Below, piece after piece: positions 1 through 8,348 of a stretch of 64,000 bases of DNA; the first letter of the stretch is position 1; the number at the start of each line of letters is the position of its first letter. The stretch is from Faecalibacterium sp. (GTDB lineage Bacteria > Bacillota > Clostridia > Oscillospirales > Ruminococcaceae): NCBI GenBank assembly GCA_022652735.1, contig JALCRP010000002.1, positions 1 through 64,000 of the forward strand, given 5' to 3'. Position numbers and translations under genes: made by a program. The notes under the pieces are model-generated. The model was not told where the DNA came from. It made no database searches and saw only the letters and a list, made by a program, of their open reading frames with translations.

Positions 1-12
1 GTCAAAAATAGC

Positions 13-41
13 TTGTATTTGTTGAATTTGTCGGATATAAT
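13..41 (+). promoter_or_regulatory. sigma-A promoter of the bactofilin gene
   Basis: A -35 hexamer TTGTAT (13-18) and a perfect -10 TATAAT (36-41) are separated by 17 bp. They sit about 60 bases upstream of the bactofilin start, whose ribosome binding site GGGAGG is at 88-93. Confidence 0.75.
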
Positions 42-101
42 GAAAATGTCACAAAAAATGGAAAATAAAGGCCTACAAAAAATATATGGGAGGAAACGGG
101 T

Positions 102-665
102 ATGATCTGGAACGGCAAAGAAAAGGAACTGGACGAAGATGAGGAACTGGAAGAAGACGACGACAGCAGCAAACAGAAGGTTCTGATTCCTCAAAGCGCC
201 CCGAAGCCGATGGCGGACCACATGACCAACGCAAATTGCGTCTTAGGCCCCGGAACCATTTTCACCGGCAACATTGTCTCGAAAGATGATGTACTTCTTT
301 CCGGCAGCCTGCAGGGCAACCTGTCGACCAAGAGCAATGTCGAACTTTCGGGCGCGATTAAAGGCGATTTGAGTGTTGCCTCTGTCACGCTGGATGGCGG
401 CTCTGTCGAGGGCGGCGTTACCGCAGTGGATACTGTTATGATGAAACGCGGCAGCCGCATCAAGGGCAATATTAAGGCAAAGAACGTTACCGTATCGGCC
501 GGCGCATCTGTGATGGGCGATATTCACGCCGAAAACCTTTCTATCGAAGTTGGCTCTGTCCTGCAGGGCAAGCTGTGCATTGGCACGATGCAGACGACGG
601 CTGCTCCCGCAGCATCTGCTCCGGCAGCATCTGCTCCGGCAGAAACTAAGGCGGAAACCGTCTGA
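102..665 (+). CDS. bactofilin (polymer-forming cytoskeletal protein)
   Basis: The 187-residue protein has an acidic N-terminus (residues about 7-25, runs of E and D), a central stretch of about 110 residues (45-155) of short hydrophobic/glycine repeats typical of the bactofilin right-handed beta-helix (GTIFTGNI, LLSGSLQGNL, SVEGGV, RIKGNI, SVMGDI), and a disordered C-terminal tail with repeated SAPAA units. Bactofilins polymerise without nucleotide into filaments that scaffold envelope enzymes or shape the cell. The start is fixed by GGGAGG eight bases upstream. It has its own promoter and is followed by a terminator, so it appears monocistronic. The family call is firm; the specific role here is unknown. 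Confidence 0.9.
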   Translation: MIWNGKEKELDEDEELEEDDDSSKQKVLIPQSAPKPMADHMTNANCVLGPGTIFTGNIVSKDDVLLSGSLQGNLSTKSNVELSGAIKGDLSVASVTLDGGSVEGGVTAVDTVMMKRGSRIKGNIKAKNVTVSAGASVMGDIHAENLSIEVGSVLQGKLCIGTMQTTAAPAASAPAASAPAETKAETV

Positions 666-695
666 TCTCTGCACAAAAAGAAAAACACAAAATGC

Positions 696-725
696 GGCCC
701 GGGGCAACGCGCTCCGGGCCTTTTT
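696..725 (+). terminator. rho-independent terminator after bactofilin
   Basis: GGCCCGG (696-702) pairs with CCGGGCC (714-720) around an 11-base loop, followed by five T. It separates the bactofilin gene from the pseudouridine synthase, whose ribosome binding site begins about 10 bases later. Confidence 0.8.
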
Positions 726-745
726 CTGAAAACGCAGGAGGGAAA

Positions 746-1471
746 ATGGCGGCCGAAATGCGTCTGGATCGGTTTTTGGCCGAAAGCGTCCCTTGTACCC
801 GCGGCGAAGCGAAAGCGCTGCTGGCGGCAGGGCGTATCACGGTAAACGGGGCCGTATGCAAAAGGGCGGATACCCATGTGGCGGCTGAGGCGCCTGTTTT
901 GCTTGATGGGCAGCCGCTTTCTCACCAAACATTTGTGTATATCATGCTGTATAAGCCCGAGGGCGTTGTTTCGGCCAGCCGCGACGGCCGCGATACTACG
1001 GTGGTCGACCTTGTGGCGGCAAATTTTCCGCGCAGAGCGCTTTTCCCCGCGGGGCGGCTGGATAAGGCCAGCACAGGCTTTGTGCTGCTGACGGACGATG
1101 GCGCGTTTGCGCATGATATTTTGTCGCCGCGGCATCATGTGCCCAAAACGTATCGCGTCACGCTCGATACCCCGCTGACCGAAGAGATGAGGGCCGGGTT
1201 TGCGGCGGGCGTAACGCTGGCGGACGGCGAAACAATGGCGCCCGCCGAGGCTGAGGCCATTTCGGCGGATGGGCGTATCGTGCGCGTTACGCTGCATCAG
1301 GGCGTTTATCATCAGATCAAACGGATGTTCGGCGTATACGGCGCGGGGGTGGATGCGCTGCACCGCGAGGCCATCGGCGGCGTGGCGCTGGATGAACGCC
1401 TTGCGCCCGGCGCATGGCGCGAGCTTTCTGCACAGGAGACAAAGAAGATTTGGGGCGCCTGCCACAAATAG
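746..1471 (+). CDS. 16S/23S rRNA pseudouridine synthase, RsuA/RluB/E/F family
   Basis: The 241-residue enzyme isomerises a uridine in ribosomal RNA to pseudouridine. An N-terminal S4 RNA-binding domain (about 1-60, with RLDRFLAE and the SxAxxLLAAGRITVNG pattern) precedes the catalytic domain; the motif GRLDKASTG places the catalytic aspartate near residue 106, and VYHQIKRMFGVYG is a further family signature. The frame stays open upstream to 692, but those codons overlap the terminator; ATG 746 has GGAGG directly upstream, so it was chosen. The exact target uridine cannot be told from sequence alone. Confidence 0.88.
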   Translation: MAAEMRLDRFLAESVPCTRGEAKALLAAGRITVNGAVCKRADTHVAAEAPVLLDGQPLSHQTFVYIMLYKPEGVVSASRDGRDTTVVDLVAANFPRRALFPAGRLDKASTGFVLLTDDGAFAHDILSPRHHVPKTYRVTLDTPLTEEMRAGFAAGVTLADGETMAPAEAEAISADGRIVRVTLHQGVYHQIKRMFGVYGAGVDALHREAIGGVALDERLAPGAWRELSAQETKKIWGACHK

Positions 1472-1597
1472 GGAATTTTCAAACAAGCAACACATTTTTT
1501 CGGTACAATATGGGGCGTAAAACCCCACGAAATAGTCCAAATCAGAGGCGGAAAGGTATTTTATACAATAAAAGTAATATTTTTTTGTGGAAATATG

Positions 1598-1626
1598 TTG
1601 CGAAAGACAATTTTATTGTGTAAAAT
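1598..1626 (+). promoter_or_regulatory. promoter of the PucR/CdaR-like regulator
   Basis: TTGCGA (1598-1603), a 17-bp spacer and TAAAAT (1621-1626). The region is strikingly A+T-rich for this genome. A 10-bp inverted repeat (1636-1669) lies just downstream in the presumed leader. Confidence 0.6.
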
Positions 1627-1635
1627 ATAGATTGT

Positions 1636-1669
1636 CAAGCAAAGGAATTGTTGAAAATGCCTTTGCTTG
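1636..1669. repeat. 10-bp perfect inverted repeat in the leader of the regulator gene
   Basis: CAAGCAAAGG (1636-1645) and CCTTTGCTTG (1660-1669) are exact complements around a 14-base spacer. There is no T-run after it, so it does not look like a terminator. It lies just downstream of the -10 and could be an operator for autoregulation or an mRNA hairpin. Confidence 0.6.
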
Positions 1670-1709
1670 CCATTTGCTTTGCGGATGAAAGGAAAAGGGG
1701 TTGTACGTT

Positions 1710-2795
1710 ATGGCCAACAGAGTATTCCAAAGCGTTATCTATCAGATGAAGGATGCCATTGAACGGGTGGTCGGCGTTGTCGACGAGACAGGTACGGTGA
1801 TCTCCTGCTCGGAACTGAATCTCATCGGAGAAATGCGCGAGGGTTTTGCGGCCGAGCGCCTGACCGCCGGCGATACTTTTATTAAGGACGGCTACACTTA
1901 TCATCAGTTCTCCAGCTCTAAGCACAACGATTATGCTGTGTTTGTGGAGGGCGTGGATGAAGTGTCGGGCCAGTTTGCCGCGATGCTTTCCATCAGCCTG
2001 CAAAGCATCAAGCAGTACCACGATGAAAAGTTCGATAAGGCCAACTTCATCAAAAATGTCGTGCTGGATAATATTCTGCCGGGCGATATTTACGCCAAAG
2101 CCCGTGAGCTGCACTTTGCCACGGATGTTTCCCGCGTGGTGCTGATTATCCGCGTTACCTCGGGCAGCGACATTTCCGCGTATGATGTGGTAAACAGCCT
2201 GTTCCCCGATAAGCAGAAGGATTTTGTCTTTAATATCAGCGAGACAGATACCGTGCTTGTCAAAGAGATTCGCAAGGGCATCGACCATAAGGATCTCGAG
2301 AAGCTGGCAGCCAGCATCGTCGATAATCTTTCCGGCGAGCATTATATCAAGGCCGTCGTGGGCATCGGTACACCGATCGCCAACGTGAAGGATCTTGCCA
2401 CCAGCTTTAAGGAAGCCCAGATTGCAATGGAAGTGGGCAAGGTATTTGATACCGAGCAGCAGATCGTCAGCTACGACAACCTCGGCATCGCCCGCCTGAT
2501 TTATCAGCTGCCGACAACGCTGTGCGAGATGTTCCTGAAAGAGGTATTCAAGCAGGGCAGCATTGAAAGCCTCGATCAGGAGACGCTGTTTACGATCCAG
2601 CGCTTTTTTGAAAACAACCTGAACGTTTCCGAGACGAGCCGTGGGCTGTTTGTACATCGCAACACGTTGGTGTACCGCTTGGAAAAGATCAAGAAGCTTA
2701 CGGGGCTTGACCTTCGTAACTTCGATGACGCAATCGTGTTCAAGGTGGCGCTGATGGTGAAAAAGTACCTCTCGAACAATCCTGCTAAATATTGA
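1710..2795 (+). CDS. PucR/CdaR-like helix-turn-helix transcriptional regulator
   Basis: The 361-residue soluble protein ends in a PucR-type C-terminal helix-turn-helix (about residues 300-355; the motif NVSETSRGLFVHRNTLVYRL is diagnostic), preceded by a GGDEF-fold-like middle region and an N-terminal ligand-sensing stretch that loosely resembles the sugar-diacid recognition domain of CdaR. Such regulators control catabolic or stress genes in response to small molecules. A TTG at 1701 is in frame, but ATG 1710 sits nine bases after GGAAAAGGGG. Gene order gives no target: the neighbour downstream, ftsE, has its own promoter after a terminator. The HTH assignment is solid; the effector is unknown. 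Confidence 0.8.
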   Translation: MANRVFQSVIYQMKDAIERVVGVVDETGTVISCSELNLIGEMREGFAAERLTAGDTFIKDGYTYHQFSSSKHNDYAVFVEGVDEVSGQFAAMLSISLQSIKQYHDEKFDKANFIKNVVLDNILPGDIYAKARELHFATDVSRVVLIIRVTSGSDISAYDVVNSLFPDKQKDFVFNISETDTVLVKEIRKGIDHKDLEKLAASIVDNLSGEHYIKAVVGIGTPIANVKDLATSFKEAQIAMEVGKVFDTEQQIVSYDNLGIARLIYQLPTTLCEMFLKEVFKQGSIESLDQETLFTIQRFFENNLNVSETSRGLFVHRNTLVYRLEKIKKLTGLDLRNFDDAIVFKVALMVKKYLSNNPAKY

Positions 2796-2865
2796 TTTCA
2801 GCCTCTTTGCGCGCGGTGCGCGAAAGAGCGCCTTTGCACGGCTTTTTCCAAAGGGCCGGCACAGC

Positions 2866-2905
2866 GGCCGCCGCCCAAAGGCCGGGCGGCGGCCACTTTT
2901 TTTGA
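2866..2905 (+). terminator. strong rho-independent terminator
   Basis: An 11-bp perfect stem GGCCGCCGCCC (2866-2876) with GGGCGGCGGCC (2884-2894), followed by AC and a run of T. It ends the regulator transcript ahead of the ftsE promoter. Confidence 0.85.
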
Positions 2906-2927
2906 ATCGGTAAATAATCGCATTCGC

Positions 2928-2956
2928 TTGACCGGGGCTAGGGCGTATGGTAGTGT
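2928..2956 (+). promoter_or_regulatory. promoter of the ftsEX-protease operon
   Basis: TTGACC (2928-2933), 17-bp spacer, TAGTGT (2951-2956). Good -35, weak -10. It is about 50 bases upstream of ftsE and is the only promoter-like signal before the ftsE-ftsX-M23-S41 series. Confidence 0.55.
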
Positions 2957-3006
2957 ATCAGCGGCCGGAAAACAGGCCCAATCCAGATTAAGGAAAAGGA
3001 GAAGCC

Positions 3007-3702
3007 ATGATCACATTCGACCATGTGTCCAAGACGTACCCAAGTGGGAACCATGCGCTGGACGATCTTAGCCTGACCATCGATAAGGGCGAATTCGTAT
3101 TTGTACTTGGCCGCAGCGGCGCCGGAAAATCAACTTTTTTGAAGATGATCCTGCGCGAGGAGGTGCCCACGAGCGGCACCGTGATGGTAGCGGGCCACGA
3201 TGTAGCAAAACTGAAAAAACACGAAATCCCGTATTTCCGCCGCCAGATGGGCGTCGTCTTTCAGGATTTTCGCTTGATCCCGACGCTGACGGCCTATGAT
3301 AATGTGGCCTTCGCCATGCGCGTTACAAACGTGCCCGAGAAAAAGATCAAAGAGCGGGTGCCCTACGTGCTGGAGCTGGTAGGCCTTGCCGGGAAGGGCA
3401 ACAGCTACCCGGACGAGCTTTCGGGCGGCGAGCAGCAGCGCGTGGCGCTGGCGCGGGCGTTGGTACATACCCCGCAGCTTATCATTGCTGACGAGCCTAC
3501 CGGCAATATCGACCCTGAATTGAGCTTTGAAATGATGGAACTTTTGACGGCCATCAACTCGGTTGGCATCACGGTGGTGGTGGTAACGCACGAACACGAG
3601 CTTGTGCATCGCTTTCATCAGCGCGTGATTACAATCGACCACGGCCATCTGTACAGCGATACCCCCGCGGGCGAATTTACCCGAAAGGAGGGGATCGTAT
3701 GA
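3007..3702 (+). CDS. ftsE: cell division ATP-binding protein FtsE
   Basis: The 231-residue ABC ATPase has Walker A GRSGAGKST (about residues 35-43), the signature LSGGEQQRVALARAL (about 139-153) and Walker B LIIADEPTGNID. FtsE pairs with the membrane protein FtsX; ATP hydrolysis drives conformational changes that activate periplasmic or extracytoplasmic murein hydrolases. The gene overlaps ftsX by four bases (ATGA), so the two are translationally coupled. The next gene encodes a coiled-coil M23 hydrolase, the expected partner. The start has GGAGAAGCC just upstream. Length matches the family. Confidence 0.96.
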   Translation: MITFDHVSKTYPSGNHALDDLSLTIDKGEFVFVLGRSGAGKSTFLKMILREEVPTSGTVMVAGHDVAKLKKHEIPYFRRQMGVVFQDFRLIPTLTAYDNVAFAMRVTNVPEKKIKERVPYVLELVGLAGKGNSYPDELSGGEQQRVALARALVHTPQLIIADEPTGNIDPELSFEMMELLTAINSVGITVVVVTHEHELVHRFHQRVITIDHGHLYSDTPAGEFTRKEGIV

Positions 3703-4604
3703 ATTGGTCCAGTTTACGGTATCTTTCCCGGCAGGGCCTGCATAACCTCTCGAAAAACCGCCTGATGACGCTGGCGGGCATCGGCGTATTGACGGCCTGC
3801 CTTGTGATTACGGGCGCGGCGACGCTGTTCACCGCGAACGTCAACAGCCTTGTCGATTACCTCGGCAGCCAAAACGAGACGGTGGTTTATATGGACCCCA
3901 CCGCCGACGACGCAACCGTGACCGCCGCTTACGATTCCATTATGGCCGTAAACGGTGTGGCCAGCGCAACGTTTATCTCAAAAGAGGATGTGCTGGATAC
4001 CTACCGCGGCTATATGGAAGAGTATGCCAGCCTTTGGGATGAATTTGAAAGCGACAACCCTTTTAAGGCAAATTATCGCGTCGTGGTCAGCGACCTTGAT
4101 AATATTCAGACGATCAGCGATCAGCTGAAACAAATCCCGGGCGTGGTAAATGTCCGTGCGCCGATCGAAATGACCTCGATTTTCGTCAAGGTGCAGCACG
4201 TTGTTATGACGGCGGGCTATATCCTCGTGGCGGTGCTGGCTATCGTTTCGCTGGTGGTAATCAGCAACACGATCCGGCTGAGCGTTTACGCGCGCCGCAA
4301 AGAGATCAATATTATGAAATACGTCGGCGCGACGGATTCGTTTATCCGTTGGCCGTTCTTCGTCGAAGGTGTCGGCGTCGGGCTGATCGCTTCGGCGCTG
4401 GCCTGCGGCATCGTGCTGGGCGCCTATTGGGGCCTGACGCGCGCCTCGGGCAGTATGACGGGATTTTGGCAGACGCTGCTTGGCGATTCGGTTGTTCCGC
4501 TCAGCGCGGTATGGTACTGGATTGTGCCGGCATTTTTGCTGGGTGGATGCGCTATTGGCGGCATCGGCAGTGTGATGAGTGTACGCAAGCATTTGGATGT
4601 ATAA
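3699..4604 (+). CDS. ftsX: cell division permease FtsX
   Basis: The 301-residue membrane protein has an N-terminal transmembrane segment (about residues 22-46), a large extracytoplasmic loop (about 50-165) and three C-terminal transmembrane helices, the standard FtsX topology; VISNTIRLSVYARRKEINIM and KYVGAT are FtsX signatures. The extracellular loop recruits a peptidoglycan hydrolase, and the following gene supplies one. It starts inside the ftsE stop codon and is followed after 11 bases by the M23 gene. The ribosome binding site AAAGGAGG lies within the end of ftsE. Confidence 0.95.
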   Translation: MNWSSLRYLSRQGLHNLSKNRLMTLAGIGVLTACLVITGAATLFTANVNSLVDYLGSQNETVVYMDPTADDATVTAAYDSIMAVNGVASATFISKEDVLDTYRGYMEEYASLWDEFESDNPFKANYRVVVSDLDNIQTISDQLKQIPGVVNVRAPIEMTSIFVKVQHVVMTAGYILVAVLAIVSLVVISNTIRLSVYARRKEINIMKYVGATDSFIRWPFFVEGVGVGLIASALACGIVLGAYWGLTRASGSMTGFWQTLLGDSVVPLSAVWYWIVPAFLLGGCAIGGIGSVMSVRKHLDV

Positions 4605-4615
4605 GGAGGCCCCCG

Positions 4616-5893
4616 ATGAAGCATTCCGCCAAGAAACGCTTTACCGCCCGCTTTCTGCGCGGTACGGCGATGCTGCTGGCCACAGCCAGCGTGATGCTGT
4701 GCCTTTCAGGCACGGTAATGCCGGCACAGGCCGCTACGCAGGTTGAGCTGCAGCAGCAGCTTGCCGATTACGAAAAAAAGCTACAGGCCGATAAGGCCGC
4801 TTTGGCCGAAATGCAGGGCAATACGGCCGAGGCAAAGGCCAAAAAGAAAAATCTTGAGGGCCAGATTCAAACCGTGAAAAGCCAGATTGCGGTTTTGATG
4901 GAATCTATCAGCGGGATTCAGAACGACATCGGCGAAAAGGAGCAGGAAATCACCGCGAAGCAGGGCGAGATCGACCAAAAGCAGGCCGACATCGACAGCC
5001 AGTGGTCGGATTTCAAAGGCCGCGTGGCCGCTATGCAGGAAATGCGCGACGGCGGCACGATGGCAATACTCAGCACGGTGGATAACCTGTATCAGCTGTT
5101 GACTTTCCCGGATGTGTTGCAGGATATTTCCAATAAGGATACTGAAATATTGGAAAATATGAAGACCCAGAAAGAGGAACTGGAACAGGCCAAGCAGGAG
5201 CTTGAGGATGCCAAAGCCGCGCTGGAACAGCAGCAGCAGGCGCTGGAAAGCCAGCAGGCCATGATGAAATCGAAGCAAAGCGAGCTTTCGACCGACCTTG
5301 TGGCTGCCGGCACAGACCTCGACGAGGCAAAGGCGGCCGAGGCCGAGGCACAGGCCGTGCTCGATTCCGACCAAATGAACTATGAGGCTGTGTATTCGCA
5401 GATTCAGCAGCTGGTAATGGGCGCTGTGGGCAGCTATTCCGATCTCGCATTCGACGGCTCGTTTATCTGCCCGCTGGCAAGCTATACGCGTATTTCTTCT
5501 TATTATGGCTACCGCACCCTTGGCGGCGTGACAAAGCTGCACCCCGGCGTCGATTACGCGGCGCCCGCGGGTACGCCTATCCGTGCCGTCGCCTCGGGTT
5601 ATGTAACCGCTTCGGGCTGGAACTCGGGCGGGTACGGCAACTATGTTTTGATCTATCACGGCAAAATGAACGACGGCAACTCGTACTCAAGCCTTTATGG
5701 CCACATGCTGCAAACGCCGAGTGTTTCCGTCGGGCAATATGTTAATCAGGGCGATACCATCGGGTATGTGGGCAGCACCGGCAACTCGACGGGCAACCAT
5801 TTGCATTTGGAAATCTGGCAGGGCAGCACGGCGGCCAACAGCGTAGCCAATAAGGCGACGCGCGTAAACCCGCTGAGCTATGTCCCGGGCTAA
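4616..5893 (+). CDS. murein hydrolase / activator, coiled coil plus M23 (LytM) peptidase domain
   Basis: The 425-residue exported protein has a signal peptide (1-38, cleavage after PAQA), a long coiled coil (about 42-265, rich in Q, E, K and A) and a C-terminal M23 domain (about 300-420). HPGVDYAAPAGTPI and GNHLHLEIW carry the zinc-binding histidines and aspartate, so it may be catalytically active rather than a pure EnvC-type activator. The coiled coil is the part that FtsX binds in relatives. The start is ATG 4616 after AAGGAGG; an open frame extends upstream through ftsX but has no support. It is probably cotranscribed with ftsEX. Confidence 0.93.
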   Translation: MKHSAKKRFTARFLRGTAMLLATASVMLCLSGTVMPAQAATQVELQQQLADYEKKLQADKAALAEMQGNTAEAKAKKKNLEGQIQTVKSQIAVLMESISGIQNDIGEKEQEITAKQGEIDQKQADIDSQWSDFKGRVAAMQEMRDGGTMAILSTVDNLYQLLTFPDVLQDISNKDTEILENMKTQKEELEQAKQELEDAKAALEQQQQALESQQAMMKSKQSELSTDLVAAGTDLDEAKAAEAEAQAVLDSDQMNYEAVYSQIQQLVMGAVGSYSDLAFDGSFICPLASYTRISSYYGYRTLGGVTKLHPGVDYAAPAGTPIRAVASGYVTASGWNSGGYGNYVLIYHGKMNDGNSYSSLYGHMLQTPSVSVGQYVNQGDTIGYVGSTGNSTGNHLHLEIWQGSTAANSVANKATRVNPLSYVPG

Positions 5894-5911
5894 AGAAAGA
5901 GGGCCCTCATC

Positions 5912-6028
5912 ATGCATGAGAAACGGCGCAAGCGCTTTATTCGCTTTGTGTGTCTGGCTATCGCAATCATTTTTGCGGCTTCGATCGTAACATCTCTGGC
6001 AATCCAGATCGCATACTATGCGGGCTGA
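5912..6028 (+). CDS. 38-residue single-span membrane protein between two murein/protease genes
   Basis: An ATG at 5912 opens a 38-codon frame ending at TGA 6028. It encodes a basic N-terminus (HEKRRKRFIRF) followed by one hydrophobic helix (about residues 12-36), a positive-inside single-pass membrane peptide. AGAGGG lies eight bases upstream. It fits exactly between the M23 hydrolase (18-base gap) and the S41 protease (44-base gap) on the same strand, so it is probably in the operon. No family was recognised; it may be a small modulator of the hydrolase or of FtsX. The main doubt is its size. Confidence 0.5.
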   Translation: MHEKRRKRFIRFVCLAIAIIFAASIVTSLAIQIAYYAG

Positions 6029-6072
6029 ACTGCGCAAAACTCTCGGCGGAGAAAACCAGAAAGGGAACATCC

Positions 6073-7413
6073 ATGAATAAAAAAGTATCGGTAAGCCTGC
6101 TGGTCACGATCGTTTTGATCGCCATGACGGTTACCTTTTCTGTCACGATGGTGGCGGCGATGCGCCGTTTTGACAGCACCGTCAGCAGCGTAAAGGCCAA
6201 GGAGAACATGTATGAAAAGCTCTCCGAGATCGACCGCTATGTGCGCGATAACGACTACTATACGAGCGACGAAAACACGCTGAATGATATGCTGGCCTCC
6301 GGCTATATGCTGGGCAGCGGCGATAAGTATGCCAAGTATTATACGGCGGATGCGTATGCCGAGCTGTTGGAGATCCAAAACGGTACCCGCATGGGGATCG
6401 GCGCGGATGTCGTGAAAGATGCGGCTACGGGCTATGCCAAGATCACGAAGGTATATTCAGGCTCGCCCGCCGAGGATCTCGGCATGCAAAAGGGCTGCTA
6501 CATTACCAAAATCGAAGACGTTGAGGTGAAAAACCTCGCCAACAGCGAGGCGATCGCAAGCCGCCTGCGCGGCGAAAACGGCACCAGCGTCAATATTACA
6601 TGGCTGAACGCCTCGGCAGAGGAAAATACCAGCGCCGTAACGCGCCGCAGCTATACCGTAAGCACGGTGGATTATCAGTACGTGGAAAACGGCAGCTATG
6701 GCTATATCAAGATTCGGGATTTCACGGAAGCCACCGCGAGCGAGCTGGATTATGCCATTAACCAGATGACGAGCGCCGGCGCGACAAGCCTTGTTTTTGA
6801 TCTGCGCGATAACGCCGGCAGCAACTTGAATGCCGCGATCGACTGCATCGACTTGATCTGCCCGGAAAGCACGATTGCCAGCGCCGTCTCGAGCGACGGC
6901 ACCGTGACCGAGCTTGGCTCGAGCAGCAGCGAAAGCGAAGTGTCGCTGCCGATCGTGTGCATCGTAAACGGCTCAACGGCCAGCGGCGCAGAGCTGTTTG
7001 CCTACAGTGCGCGCGCCCTGAACGGCGCAAAGCTTGTGGGCTCCACAACGGCGGGCAAGGGCACCATCCAAAGCGAGCCGAAGCTGCTGACAGACGGCAG
7101 CGCCGTAGTAGTAACGGTGGCAACGCTGCAAACCTGCGACGGCGCCAGCTTTGACGGCACCGGCGTGACGGTGGATGCCGAGCGCGCGCTGAGCAGCGAC
7201 GAAGAAACCGTATACTATGATTTCACGATGGACAATGACCCGCAAATTCAAAAGGCGTTCTCCGTGGCAAATACGCTGACAGGCTCCTCGACGGTAGCCG
7301 CAACCAACAGCGCAGACGCTGCCGCGAGCACCGCGGCCGAAAGCACTGCGGCAGAATCGGGCGCGAGCGAGGCCCCTGCGGAAAGTGCTGCCTCAAGCGC
7401 CTCTGAATCCTGA
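6073..7413 (+). CDS. S41 family C-terminal processing peptidase (CtpA-like), membrane anchored
   Basis: The 446-residue serine protease has one N-terminal transmembrane helix (about 7-29), a PDZ domain (about 95-190; GIGADV, SPAEDLGMQKG) and the S41 catalytic domain (about 200-400). The motif STASGAELFA gives nucleophile Ser304 and TTAGKGTIQ gives Lys329; this spacing of 25 matches the Ser/Lys dyad of E. coli Prc. A Ser/Ala/Glu-rich tail of about 40 residues follows. Such proteases trim envelope proteins, often murein hydrolases, which suits its place after the M23 gene. ATG 6073 was chosen; the frame is open further upstream but overlaps the small membrane protein. Confidence 0.93.
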   Translation: MNKKVSVSLLVTIVLIAMTVTFSVTMVAAMRRFDSTVSSVKAKENMYEKLSEIDRYVRDNDYYTSDENTLNDMLASGYMLGSGDKYAKYYTADAYAELLEIQNGTRMGIGADVVKDAATGYAKITKVYSGSPAEDLGMQKGCYITKIEDVEVKNLANSEAIASRLRGENGTSVNITWLNASAEENTSAVTRRSYTVSTVDYQYVENGSYGYIKIRDFTEATASELDYAINQMTSAGATSLVFDLRDNAGSNLNAAIDCIDLICPESTIASAVSSDGTVTELGSSSSESEVSLPIVCIVNGSTASGAELFAYSARALNGAKLVGSTTAGKGTIQSEPKLLTDGSAVVVTVATLQTCDGASFDGTGVTVDAERALSSDEETVYYDFTMDNDPQIQKAFSVANTLTGSSTVAATNSADAAASTAAESTAAESGASEAPAESAASSASES

Positions 7414-7433
7414 CGCAAAATACAGCAAACAAG

Positions 7434-7464
7434 AAAAAAGGCTCCGGTTTCCGGGGCCTTTTTT
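7434..7464 (+). terminator. rho-independent terminator of the ftsEX-protease operon
   Basis: GGCTCCGG (7440-7447) pairs with CCGGGGCC (7451-7458) over a TTT loop, flanked by A-run and six T. The ksgA ribosome binding site AGAAGGGA follows at once. Confidence 0.85.
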
Positions 7465-7482
7465 GACAGAAGGGAATCTGCA

Positions 7483-8346
7483 ATGCCGAACCTGACTGAC
7501 CTCGCCACGATCCGTGCCCTGTGCGAAAAATATCATTTTGAGCTAAAAAAAGGCTTTGGGCAAAACTTCATTATTAACCCGGGCGTATGCCCGCATATCG
7601 TAGAAGCAGCGGGTATCGACAGCAGCTTCGGTGTGCTGGAAATTGGCCCGGGCATCGGCGTACTGACAAAGGAGCTGGCCGCGCGCGCTGCGAAAGTGGT
7701 TGCCGTGGAGGTAGACGAACGCCTGCCGCCGCTTTTGCAGGAGACGCTGGCCGGCGTGGACAATGTAAAGATCGTACTGGGCGACGTGCTGAAAACCGAT
7801 CTGCGCGCGCTGATCGCCGAGGAATTTCCCGGCCTGCGCGTGGCGGTATGCGCCAACCTGCCGTACTATATTACCAGCCCGATTTTGATGAAGCTGTTGG
7901 AAGAGCGCCTGCCCATCGAGAATATTACCGTCATGGTGCAAAAAGAGGCCGCCCAGCGCCTTACCGCGGCGCCCGGCAGCCGGGACAGCGGCGCTATCAG
8001 CTATGCGGTGGCGTGCTATGCACAGCCGGCGCTGCTGTTTACGGTACAGCCCGGCAGCTTTTACCCGGCGCCTAAAGTGACCAGCGCAGTAATCCGGCTG
8101 GACGTCCGCGCCGAGCCGGCCGTGCCGGTGGCCGAGGAGGAGGGCTACTTCCGCTTGGTGCGCGCGGCGTTCTGCCAGCGGCGCAAAACGGCCGCAAACG
8201 CCATTTCGGCCGGGCTGCATCTGCCCAAAGAGCGAGTTTTGGCGGCGATTACGGCGGCCGGGCTGGATCCGCGCATCCGCCCGGAGGCCTTGACCCTTGC
8301 GGATTTTGCAAAGCTTCAAAATGTATTGGAAGAAAGGGGCGGGTAA
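7483..8346 (+). CDS. ksgA: 16S rRNA (adenine1518-N6/adenine1519-N6)-dimethyltransferase
   Basis: The 287-residue enzyme (KsgA/RsmA) dimethylates two adjacent adenosines in the last helix of 16S rRNA during small-subunit maturation. It shows QNFIINPGV near the N-terminus, the SAM-binding LEIGPGIGVLTKELA, the acidic strand end VAVEVDERL, GDVLKTDL, and the catalytic motif ANLPYYITSPI. Length is normal. The start is ATG 7483 with AGAAGGGA upstream. It is followed after two bases by a YhhN-family gene, so the two are cotranscribed. Confidence 0.96.
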   Translation: MPNLTDLATIRALCEKYHFELKKGFGQNFIINPGVCPHIVEAAGIDSSFGVLEIGPGIGVLTKELAARAAKVVAVEVDERLPPLLQETLAGVDNVKIVLGDVLKTDLRALIAEEFPGLRVAVCANLPYYITSPILMKLLEERLPIENITVMVQKEAAQRLTAAPGSRDSGAISYAVACYAQPALLFTVQPGSFYPAPKVTSAVIRLDVRAEPAVPVAEEEGYFRLVRAAFCQRRKTAANAISAGLHLPKERVLAAITAAGLDPRIRPEALTLADFAKLQNVLEERGG

Positions 8347-8348
8347 GC

